Shown here: positions 1 through 5,024 of the stretch, piece by piece
Layout: each line of letters starts with the position of its first letter
Position numbering within the stretch: position 1 is the first letter of the stretch
From: Candidatus Doudnabacteria bacterium
Lineage (GTDB): Bacteria; Patescibacteriota; Doudnabacteria; UBA920
Reading direction: 5' to 3'
Assembly (NCBI GenBank): GCA_903913365.1
Contig: CAIWKW010000202.1
Coordinates: forward strand, 1 to 5,024
DNA length: 5,024 nucleotides
Notes under the pieces: model-generated
Told to the model about the DNA's origin: nothing
The model's input: the letters and a program-made list of their open reading frames with translations, nothing else
The model's database searches: none
Translations under genes and position numbers: made by a program

Positions 1-1266
1 TCCTTGGCTAATTTTCCCCGCAGCAAAATCAGCTGTTGCCTGATCTTGTTTGGCATTGGCATCGGCGTAAACTTTAGTGGCTGTTGTATTGGCATCGGCA
101 ATGTCCTGGTTGTATTTGTCTGCAGAAATAGACTCTCCGGCTACTGGAGCTGGTGCTGTAAGAACGGGGGCTGATAGAGCAGCATCGGCAGCATCAAGGG
201 CGGCGTTGGCATTGGCGTCCAAACTGGCATTAATAAAGGTCTGTTCGGCCGCGGTTTGCTGGTTGGCATATTCTTCTGCACCTGCGGACTGAGCTATGGC
301 AGCCTGCTCATCGGACTGCGCGTTAACTGCAGTTACTGTCTGCTGGGCTGAAGTGACAAAAGTTGTTGGAACCGCACTAATTCCTGTATTGCCCATTACA
401 CCCAAAGTACTACCTGCGGCAGCATCATTATTTATCGATTTATTTGACACAACCACAACCGGAGGAGCTTCAGTATTATCAGTTTGCTCAACCGGGTCGA
501 CAAAATTAGTCCCTGACGCAAAATATCCGGAACCTGATGGAGCGGAAAGATTACTCGCGATACTACTGTCTGTTTGGTTCTGAGTTAAATTAAGAAAAGT
601 TGTGGTTGTTAGAGGAATTTCCCCGCTGCTGTTGTCTGTTTTGCCGGCCGTGGGCAAAGAATTACCTTCAGTTGAGGTTTCACCCGAACCTTGGACCGCA
701 GGTGCTTGTGTTTGTTTTTGAGTCCCGGATTCTTGAGTTCCGTCGTGAGAGCTGACAAAAGTGCCAAGGTTTGTTTCCGAAGAAATAGCGGCTGTTGCCG
801 ATGCAGCGGAGCCGGCTCCGCCGTTCGCGTTATTTATCATACCGCTGTATGCTTCCGTAAGCGCGCTTTGGTTAGCGGTTGCGTCCGCCTGGACTGAAGT
901 TGTGTCAATTTGCTGTGAATAATAGTTTGAAATATCAGGCTTATACTGGTCAATGGTACCCCAAACCCCCGGTGAAGCATGAGCTTCCGGGATTCCAAAA
1001 ATTTCGGCCAATTTTTCCTTAATTTGCCCGGCCGCGGATTTCCCGGAATTTGTATTGGTACTTACCGCTGCTGTGGTTGGACTGCTCGGCTGGGTTTGCT
1101 TGCTTGCCCCGCCCATGCCTAAACCCAGTATTGTAGTTCCAAGCCCCAAACCGGCCATAACCTTTTCACCCGTTGTTGCTTTTTTTCTGTTTCGTTTTAC
1201 TCTTTTTATTATGACTTTTTTCATACGTTGCACATTTAATTTATGTTTTATTTTTGACATTGTCAT
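1..1266 (-). CDS. Ala/Thr/Ser-rich exported or surface protein, N-terminal 422 residues (runs off left edge)
   Basis: No known family is recognised. The minus-strand frame is open from the ATG at 1266 to base 1, with no stop, so the C-terminus is missing. A second in-frame ATG at 1260 is equally possible; neither has a clear ribosome site, and a stop lies in frame just upstream. Residues 1-35 are very basic (runs such as KKVIIKRVKRNRKK). Residues 36-54 form one hydrophobic Gly/Leu-rich segment (VMAGLGLGTTILGLGMGGA). This looks like a long-n-region signal sequence or a membrane anchor with the N-terminus inside. The rest is low-complexity and rich in Ala, Thr, Ser, Gln and Asn, with no cysteine and a single Trp (W102). 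An AHA/S site near residue 98 resembles a signal-peptidase site but has no hydrophobic stretch directly before it. Residues 317-420 are Ala-rich and probably helical, with repeated ADAN motifs. The composition suggests a secreted, cell-wall or appendage protein; that role is inference. A strong promoter lies just upstream, so it is likely transcribed separately from the glycosyltransferase gene. Confidence 0.8.
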   Translation of the reverse strand, partial: MTMSKIKHKLNVQRMKKVIIKRVKRNRKKATTGEKVMAGLGLGTTILGLGMGGASKQTQPSSPTTAAVSTNTNSGKSAAGQIKEKLAEIFGIPEAHASPGVWGTIDQYKPDISNYYSQQIDTTSVQADATANQSALTEAYSGMINNANGGAGSAASATAAISSETNLGTFVSSHDGTQESGTQKQTQAPAVQGSGETSTEGNSLPTAGKTDNSSGEIPLTTTTFLNLTQNQTDSSIASNLSAPSGSGYFASGTNFVDPVEQTDNTEAPPVVVVSNKSINNDAAAGSTLGVMGNTGISAVPTTFVTSAQQTVTAVNAQSDEQAAIAQSAGAEEYANQQTAAEQTFINASLDANANAALDAADAALSAPVLTAPAPVAGESISADKYNQDIADANTTATKVYADANAKQDQATADFAAGKISQG

Positions 1267-1279
1267 AACTAAAAAATCG

Positions 1280-1300
1280 CTTATTTATAATCACAGCCGT
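1280..1300 (-). promoter_or_regulatory. Possible degenerate third copy of the CACGGCCGTG-type element (half-site plus core)
   Basis: On the plus strand, 1280-1300 aligns with 3836-3857 of the perfect palindrome at about 18 of 22 positions, with one single-base gap. The shared parts are CTTAT, TA, AATCAC and GCCGT. Only one arm and the core are recognisable; the other arm is lost. It covers the predicted transcription start and early leader of the exported-protein gene, where a repressor site would be effective. The region is AT-rich, so chance similarity is a real possibility. Confidence 0.3.
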
Positions 1301-1306
1301 ACTTTA

Positions 1307-1334
1307 ATTAAAGCATTTTTGCCCCAAAAGTCAA
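1307..1334 (-). promoter_or_regulatory. Sigma-70-type promoter of the exported-protein gene
   Basis: Read on the minus strand, a -35 box TTGACT (1334-1329) is followed after 16 bases by a -10 box TTTAAT (1312-1307). Each box matches five of six consensus bases. A TG one base before the -10 (1315-1314) makes it an extended -10. The predicted start is near 1300, giving a leader of about 35 nt to the ATG at 1266. Both boxes, the spacing and the position agree; start-site mapping would be needed to confirm it. Confidence 0.6.
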
Positions 1335-1465
1335 GTTAAAAAGTGGACAACGCCGATAAAAAAATTATCTCTAAAAATATTAAGGTAACCAAAAGCAAAC
1401 CCCAGAGAAACAGGGCTCAATTTCAATACAAAAATTCAGTATTAGCTGCCTAGACTGTAGATATT

Positions 1466-2734
1466 TCACAAATTTACAGCAATTAAGGGAGTATTTGGAT
1501 GCATGTGAATAATTATAGCCTGATTAAAATTTCGATAGGTTCTGTCTTTTTGAGGCAATCTGCAATCAAGTAATAGGCTTTCGGCCAAGGCTCGCGCTTT
1601 AATGCCATGAGTGGATTCGTTTAAAAAATTATGTTTTTGTAAAATCTTTTCAATAAAATCCACTGAGGGAATTTCTTGATTAGCCTTAAAAAGCATTAAA
1701 CTCACAGCATTATTTAGCATGCGCTGATTAGGAACCATAATAACTTTAGACTTTCCGTCAACATAATCGTTTACCTGTCCACTAATAAAATTCACGGTCC
1801 TGCCCAAAGCATTAAATCCGGTCCGCGTTGACGGCCTGATTAAAGTTTTAATATAATAGCTGCCAACCATGGCTACTTCCCCGTTTAACTGCTCTATTCT
1901 TCTGCCAAACTCAAAATCTTCCCACAAATGCCATTTGGGGAATCCTCCGGCGGCTGTCCAAGCACGGGCCGTTATTGCCATATTTTGCCCGGTAATCAAA
2001 AATTGACCAAGTTCAACATGGGTTTTATTTTTTATATGCAGCAAAAAATTTAATTCCGCCTCGTCCGACAGCCATAATTTATTTCCGGCAAAAGTTTGAT
2101 AGGCCTGAAAAAATATTTCCTGATTTTTTATTGCTGGCGGAAACTCGATGGCAAAAATTCCGGCAATACCGTTTAAGCTTTTTCTCTGATTGAAAGCCGC
2201 AATTATACCGCTGATAAATCCCGATGAAACGCTGGTATCGCAATCCAGCAGCGCGATAATTCCTTTAAGTCCCGCCGGTACAGTGGCAAACCTTCTCACC
2301 ATCTCGTCCCCTCCCTTGCCCCTGGCCACGCCGGCATTATTTTCTTTTGGTGCGAAAAATTCGGAAGAAGCATCAATAATCTTAATATGCAATCCGGAAA
2401 GTCTGATTTTTTCCCATTTTGACAGTTCTTCCGAACTAAAATAAGCCGGCGAATTTAAATTTTCACCGGCCAAATATTTCAACAACTCTAAAATTTTTCG
2501 ATTCTGCTGGTAAGCCGAAGTTTTTTGCCTTACCTCGTCTTGGCTGTTATTTACGACAAAAGCCAACTCAAACTCGTCAAAATCACAGTCTTGCAGCAAA
2601 AAAGAACTTAGCAGTCGCTCCACCAATTCGTCCTTTTCGTCGTAAACCGGAATAACCACTCCAACCCGACAAGACTTCATCATGGGCTCGACAATAGCAC
2701 AAGGCTTGTTTAAAAAACTTTTCAATTTTTCCAT
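1466..2734 (-). CDS. Soluble GT-A fold glycosyltransferase (family 2-like)
   Basis: This 422-residue protein probably transfers a sugar from a nucleotide-sugar donor to an unidentified acceptor. The nucleotide-binding first strand is RVGVVIPVYDEK (residues 23-34). Residues 132-148 (NNAGVARGKGGDEMVRR) match the region that precedes the metal site in GT-A enzymes. The metal-binding DxD is D164-C-D166 in ALLDCDTS. GGFP followed by the acidic pair E272-D273 (HLWEDFEFGRR) is the usual catalytic-base region. RPSTRTG (300-306) is a further GT2-like basic motif. About 70 residues between the second strand and the NNAGVARG motif (63-131) make the N-terminal half longer than in typical GT2 proteins. 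No transmembrane segment is visible, so it should act in the cytosol or at the membrane face. The start at 2734 has only a weak purine stretch before it; M18/M19 (2683) just ahead of the fold is an alternative. It lies 44 bp after the dehydrogenase and probably shares its transcript. Donor and acceptor cannot be read from the sequence. Confidence 0.88.
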   Translation of the reverse strand: MEKLKSFLNKPCAIVEPMMKSCRVGVVIPVYDEKDELVERLLSSFLLQDCDFDEFELAFVVNNSQDEVRQKTSAYQQNRKILELLKYLAGENLNSPAYFSSEELSKWEKIRLSGLHIKIIDASSEFFAPKENNAGVARGKGGDEMVRRFATVPAGLKGIIALLDCDTSVSSGFISGIIAAFNQRKSLNGIAGIFAIEFPPAIKNQEIFFQAYQTFAGNKLWLSDEAELNFLLHIKNKTHVELGQFLITGQNMAITARAWTAAGGFPKWHLWEDFEFGRRIEQLNGEVAMVGSYYIKTLIRPSTRTGFNALGRTVNFISGQVNDYVDGKSKVIMVPNQRMLNNAVSLMLFKANQEIPSVDFIEKILQKHNFLNESTHGIKARALAESLLLDCRLPQKDRTYRNFNQAIIIHMHPNTPLIAVNL

Positions 2735-2778
2735 ATTTCTTTAACACTGTAAAATTTTGTCATGTTGCACACCGGATA

Positions 2779-3774
2779 TCAAATTTTTACCAAATTTATG
2801 GGCTGGCCTTTGACAAAGGCCTCTATGTTGGCAATGGTGGTATCGATAATTCTAAGCTCGGCTTCTTTGGTGTTAAACGCGTTGTGCGGCGTGATAATTA
2901 CGTTTTCCATTTGCATCAGTTCGTGATCGGCCAAAACTGTTTTTAAAAGCGATTCGTTGGGATGTCCGCTATAAAGCAAATCTCTTTCGTCTTTAATAAA
3001 GCCTTCTTCTTCCAAAACATCCAGCCCGGCTGAACCGAGCTGTCCCGACCTGAGCGCTTTCACCAAAGCCTCGGTATCCACCAAACCGCCGCGCGCCGTG
3101 TTAATTAGCATGGCGCCTTTTTTAATTTTTTCCAGCCGCTGCTCGTTTATTAAATGATGCGTGGCCGGCATGTACGGAACGTGCAAAGTCACCACGTCGG
3201 AATTTTGCAGTAAAGTGTCCAAATCCGCATACTCAAAACCGTACTGCTCGGCCAGCTCTTTGCGGGGAAAAGGATCGTAAGCCAAAACTTTCATGCCAAA
3301 GCCTTTGGCAATTTTAATGGCATAAATTCCGATATGGCCGGACCCGACAACTCCCAAAGTTTTGCTCATCAAATCAAAACCGGTTAACCCGCCGTAGCTA
3401 AACAAACCTTCTTCCCGAACGCGCTTTATGGACGGATAAAGTTTTCTGGACAAAGCCAGCATTAGAGTGAAAGCGAATTCCGCCACGGTATTTTCACCGT
3501 ACGTGGGCACGTTGCTGACCAAAACATTTTTCTCCTTGCAGGCTTTTACATCTATATGGTCGTAGCCGGTGCTTCTGGTGGTTACATACTTAACCTTGGG
3601 GAAACTAGCCAAAGTTTGGCCGTTTACAGGCAGACCAATAAAATTACACAACACTTCCGCTTCGGAATCTTCGGCTTTTTCCGATAATTTATGAAAACTT
3701 AACTCTTGGCCGGACAATTTACTTTTAAAATAGTCGGCTTCCCAATTTTCTGTTTCAAAAAAGGCAATTTTCAT
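2779..3774 (-). CDS. D-isomer-specific 2-hydroxyacid dehydrogenase (D-lactate dehydrogenase-like)
   Basis: This 331-residue, apparently complete protein should catalyse NAD(H)-dependent interconversion of a 2-keto acid and a D-2-hydroxy acid in the cytosol. The substrate-domain segment TTRSTGYDHIDV spans 65-76. The Rossmann glycine motif is G144-S-G146-H-I-G149, and D167 in AYDPFP is placed to bind the NAD ribose, which argues for NAD over NADP. The catalytic triad is present: R228 (INTARGG), E257 (GLDVLEEE) and H297 (ITPHNAF). The long segment between E257 and H297, and the ITPHNAFNT sequence, resemble fermentative D-lactate dehydrogenases more than phosphoglycerate dehydrogenase; there is no ACT domain. 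The neighbouring glycerate kinase makes hydroxypyruvate or glyoxylate reductase activity an alternative, so the substrate is open. An extended -10 promoter lies upstream and gives a leader of about 25 nt. The AAGAAG purine run is too far from the ATG to be a normal ribosome site. Confidence 0.93.
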   Translation of the reverse strand: MKIAFFETENWEADYFKSKLSGQELSFHKLSEKAEDSEAEVLCNFIGLPVNGQTLASFPKVKYVTTRSTGYDHIDVKACKEKNVLVSNVPTYGENTVAEFAFTLMLALSRKLYPSIKRVREEGLFSYGGLTGFDLMSKTLGVVGSGHIGIYAIKIAKGFGMKVLAYDPFPRKELAEQYGFEYADLDTLLQNSDVVTLHVPYMPATHHLINEQRLEKIKKGAMLINTARGGLVDTEALVKALRSGQLGSAGLDVLEEEGFIKDERDLLYSGHPNESLLKTVLADHELMQMENVIITPHNAFNTKEAELRIIDTTIANIEAFVKGQPINLVKI

Positions 3775-3806
3775 TTTGATTTTGAGTTAATTTATCTTCT
3801 TTTAAA

Positions 3807-3815
3807 ATTATAACA
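3807..3815 (-). promoter_or_regulatory. Extended -10 promoter of the dehydrogenase gene
   Basis: The minus strand reads TGTTATAAT at 3815-3807, a perfect extended -10 (TGnTATAAT). No good -35 box is seen 16-18 bases upstream, which is common for extended -10 promoters or those helped by an activator. The predicted start is near 3800, giving about 25 nt of leader to the ATG at 3774. The 40-bp palindrome would then span roughly -34 to -73, against the -35 region. Confidence 0.65.
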
Positions 3816-3833
3816 CACCTAAAATTTTTTAAC

Positions 3834-3873
3834 ATCTTATGTAAAAATCACGGCCGTGATTTTTACATAAGAT
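3834..3873. repeat. Perfect 40-bp palindrome (element copy 1), candidate operator or terminator
   Basis: The two 20-base arms are exact reverse complements, centred between 3853 and 3854, with the core CACGGCCGTG. As RNA it could fold into a long hairpin with a GGCC loop. It starts six bases after the stop codon of the PaaX-like gene and lies just upstream of the dehydrogenase promoter. A T-run (TGTTTTTT) follows it on the plus strand, where no gene needs terminating; the minus-strand exit reads GTTAAAAAATTTT, a poor U-tract. Terminator function for the PaaX-like gene is therefore possible but not ideal. The second copy upstream of the regulator gene favours an operator. Bases 3845-3874 form the direct repeat shared with copy 2. 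Confidence 0.85.
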
Positions 3874-3879
3874 TGTTTT

Positions 3880-4407
3880 TTACTTTAGGTTAAACTTTTT
3901 CTTTAAATCTTTATCATAACCCATGTCGTCAACTCTCATAATTCTCACATATTCCAAAAGTTTTGTCTCTTGCAAATAATCAACAGCTTCCCTGTTTAAG
4001 GGGTATGGATTTACATAAACGCTGGCTTGAAGCTTTTTAAAGCCCATATTTTTTAACAGGCCCCTGAACAAGGACCTTTTATCTTTACTGTCTTCGGGAA
4101 TGTCAAAAATTACCACCCTCCATTTACCGTCCCATTGCCTGCTTTTTATAACTTTTGCTTTTAACAGCAAACACTCCAGCTGACCTTTCTTGGTCAACTT
4201 AATAAATTTTTGATTGTTCTGTTTATAAACCTTAATCGCGCCGCGCTTTTTTAAATCAAATAGCCTGCTGTAATACCTGGATTTAGGATAACTGCGCTGC
4301 CTTTTTACCCAAGCATAAGGCGCTTCAAAGGGCAAAGGCAAAAGTTCGGATGCTTCCGATAAAAATTCCAAAATTAAACTAATCGTGGTATTTTGCTTTT
4401 TTGGCAT
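3880..4407 (-). CDS. PaaX-like transcriptional regulator (winged helix plus Cas2-like domain)
   Basis: This 175-residue basic protein is likely a DNA-binding regulator. Residues 1-80 look like a winged helix: helices at 6-22, a probable recognition helix in SRYYSRLFDLKKRG (43-56), and a wing with paired strands (IKVYKQNNQKFIKLTKKG, 58-75). Residues 95-175 look like a Cas2-type ferredoxin fold, starting with WRVVIFDIPED (97-107) and continuing with KKLQASVYVNPYPLN (124-138). PaaX proteins carry this same Cas2-like middle domain; E. coli PaaX is about 316 residues, and its C-terminal domain is missing here. Such short versions are often labelled Cas2 in Patescibacteria. D102 occupies the position of the Cas2 first-strand aspartate, but with the fused winged helix and no cas1 or repeat array in view, a regulator is more likely. 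The start at 4407 lies 42 bp after the glycerate kinase stop, with element copy 2 in the gap. The flanking palindromes suggest autoregulation. Its ligand is unknown. Confidence 0.85.
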   Translation of the reverse strand: MPKKQNTTISLILEFLSEASELLPLPFEAPYAWVKRQRSYPKSRYYSRLFDLKKRGAIKVYKQNNQKFIKLTKKGQLECLLLKAKVIKSRQWDGKWRVVIFDIPEDSKDKRSLFRGLLKNMGFKKLQASVYVNPYPLNREAVDYLQETKLLEYVRIMRVDDMGYDKDLKKKFNLK

Positions 4408-4415
4408 ATTTGCTT

Positions 4416-4445
4416 AAATCACGGCCGTGATTTTTACAGAAGATT
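4416..4445. repeat. Element copy 2, direct repeat of 3845-3874 with an 18-bp palindromic core
   Basis: These 30 bases match 3845-3874 at 29 positions; the only difference is G at 4439 against T at 3868. The core AAATCACGGCCGTGATTT (4416-4433) is a perfect palindrome. Outside it only the right-hand arm is kept, while the left side (TTTGCTT) has diverged, so this copy is one full half-site plus the core. It fills most of the 42-bp gap between the glycerate kinase stop and the PaaX-like ATG, and its core ends 9 bases before that ATG. A bound protein there could block transcription, and the RNA hairpin could affect ribosome access. Confidence 0.85.
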
Positions 4446-4449
4446 ATTA

Positions 4450-5024
4450 TTAGCCCAAAGCCACAAAAAAGTCCGAAACATTGGCGCCGGTATTTCCGGT
4501 AATCAATTGTCCTCCGACATGTTCAAAAAATGTAAAACTGTCGTTGTCCTCCAAATATTTTTTATAATCCAGATTTAAAGTTTCAGATTTAAGCAAAACC
4601 GAAGCATCCGCAATTGCTCCGGCCGCATCCGTATTGTCGTGTCCGTCAGAGGCCGCGCAAACCAGTACTTGACCGCCGGAAAGATTGGCCAGCGCAGCCA
4701 ACGCCATTTCCTGATTTCTGCCGCCTTTGCCGCGGCCAATGATTTTTACCGTGCTTTCTCCGGCACCAAGCAAACAAATATTTTTTTTCATCGATTGAAC
4801 GATTCCTCCGGCCAAAACTCTGGCCTCTCCCTGATACGCCAAAGAAAATATCTTCACTTCAAAACCCAAATCTTCGGCTTTTTCCCGCATTGCCTCAATT
4901 GCCAACTTTGAGGAAACCACCAAAAAATTATGCACCTTTTTGAAATATTTTTCTTCTTTTGGAGTTTCCAGCAATTTACAGGAATCGATTTGGCACATTT
5001 CCAAAACATCATATTTTTTTAAAA
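4450..5024 (-). CDS. Glycerate 2-kinase, MOFRL family, C-terminal portion (runs off right edge)
   Basis: The frame stays open to the right edge of the window, so the 190 residues seen are the C-terminal part of a protein usually of about 400-450 residues. Family members (GK-II, DUF4147 plus MOFRL) phosphorylate D-glycerate to 2-phosphoglycerate with ATP in the cytosol; some have historically been annotated as hydroxypyruvate reductases. Visible motifs are YQGEARVLAGGI, then GAGESTVKIIGRGKGGRNQE with the signature GGRNQE (about 4708-4737), then ASDGHDNTDAAGA (about 4615-4653), and a closing ITGNTGANVSDFFVALG. The ASDG motif is one residue shorter than the common DGxDGxTDAAGA form. A TTG at 5004 is in frame but cannot be the true start, because conserved family sequence should extend well upstream. 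The PaaX-like gene follows after 42 bp, so the two may share a transcript. Together with the dehydrogenase this suggests glycerate metabolism, which is inference. Confidence 0.92.
   Translation of the reverse strand, partial: LKKYDVLEMCQIDSCKLLETPKEEKYFKKVHNFLVVSSKLAIEAMREKAEDLGFEVKIFSLAYQGEARVLAGGIVQSMKKNICLLGAGESTVKIIGRGKGGRNQEMALAALANLSGGQVLVCAASDGHDNTDAAGAIADASVLLKSETLNLDYKKYLEDNDSFTFFEHVGGQLITGNTGANVSDFFVALG

Noticed and set aside
77..897. Three plus-strand open frames of 68-95 codons (77-292, 296-583, 691-897)
   Set aside because: They lie antisense to the continuous minus-strand exported-protein frame, which runs unbroken for 422 codons with a promoter; the plus-strand frames have no motifs and reflect the Ala-rich composition of the real gene.
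1055..1339. Plus-strand open frame of 94 codons
   Set aside because: It is antisense to the signal-sequence end of the exported-protein gene and its promoter. Its apparent hydrophobic stretch is the reverse strand of Lys/Arg codons.
1355..1369. Small inverted repeat GATAA-A5-TTATC in the gap upstream of the exported-protein promoter
   Set aside because: A five-base AT-rich stem is expected by chance in such sequence and has no second copy in the window.
1380..1430. Possible intrinsic terminator after the glycosyltransferase (CCCTGTTTCTCTGGGG then TTTGCTTTT on the minus strand)
   Set aside because: The stem is only three or four G-C pairs with a large loop and an interrupted T-run; too weak to annotate.
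2190..2444. Plus-strand open frame of 84 codons
   Set aside because: It is antisense to the DxD region of the glycosyltransferase, which carries clear family motifs.
3834..4446. A CRISPR array or a genuine Cas2 adaptation gene
   Set aside because: There are only two repeat copies, 571 bp apart with a gene between them. No spacers and no cas1 are present, and the protein has a fused winged helix as in PaaX.
4393..4911. Two plus-strand open frames (4393-4578 and 4639-4911)
   Set aside because: Both are antisense to the glycerate kinase, whose MOFRL motifs are unmistakable.
5002..5004. TTG as start codon of the glycerate kinase frame
   Set aside because: The frame continues open to the window edge, and the protein would lack the N-terminal domain that all family members have.

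Overview
All five genes in this window lie on the minus strand, so transcription runs from the right end to the left. Coding sequence is moderately AT-rich, intergenic DNA is strongly AT-rich, gaps are short, and clear Shine-Dalgarno sequences are mostly missing. A short two-domain PaaX/Cas2-like protein with no CRISPR array nearby is typical of Patescibacteria (Candidate Phyla Radiation) genomes. I therefore infer a patescibacterial or similar small-genome bacterium. This rests on gene style rather than a marker gene, so it is only moderately certain.

Layout in transcription order: (1) 5024-4450, the C-terminal part of a MOFRL-type glycerate 2-kinase, cut by the right edge; (2) 4407-3880, a 175-residue winged-helix plus Cas2-like regulator of the PaaX type; (3) 3774-2779, a complete D-2-hydroxyacid dehydrogenase of the D-lactate dehydrogenase/hydroxypyruvate reductase superfamily; (4) 2734-1466, a soluble family-2-like glycosyltransferase; (5) 1266-1, the first 422 residues of an Ala/Thr/Ser-rich, cysteine-free, probably exported protein that runs off the left edge.

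The most interesting structure is a palindromic element built around CACGGCCGTG. A perfect 40-bp copy (3834-3873) sits between the PaaX-like gene and the dehydrogenase, just upstream of the dehydrogenase's extended -10 promoter. A second copy (4416-4445), matching 29 of 30 bases in direct orientation, lies between the glycerate kinase and the start codon of the PaaX-like gene. A third, degraded half-copy (1280-1300) sits at the predicted transcription start of the exported-protein gene. The simplest reading, an inference, is that these are operators of the PaaX-like regulator, controlling itself and its neighbours. Alternatives are a transcription terminator or a dispersed intergenic repeat.

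The kinase and dehydrogenase could work together: one phosphorylates D-glycerate and the other could make D-glycerate from hydroxypyruvate, or D-lactate from pyruvate. The glycosyltransferase probably shares a transcript with the dehydrogenase (44-bp gap). The exported-protein gene has its own good promoter and is probably a separate unit.
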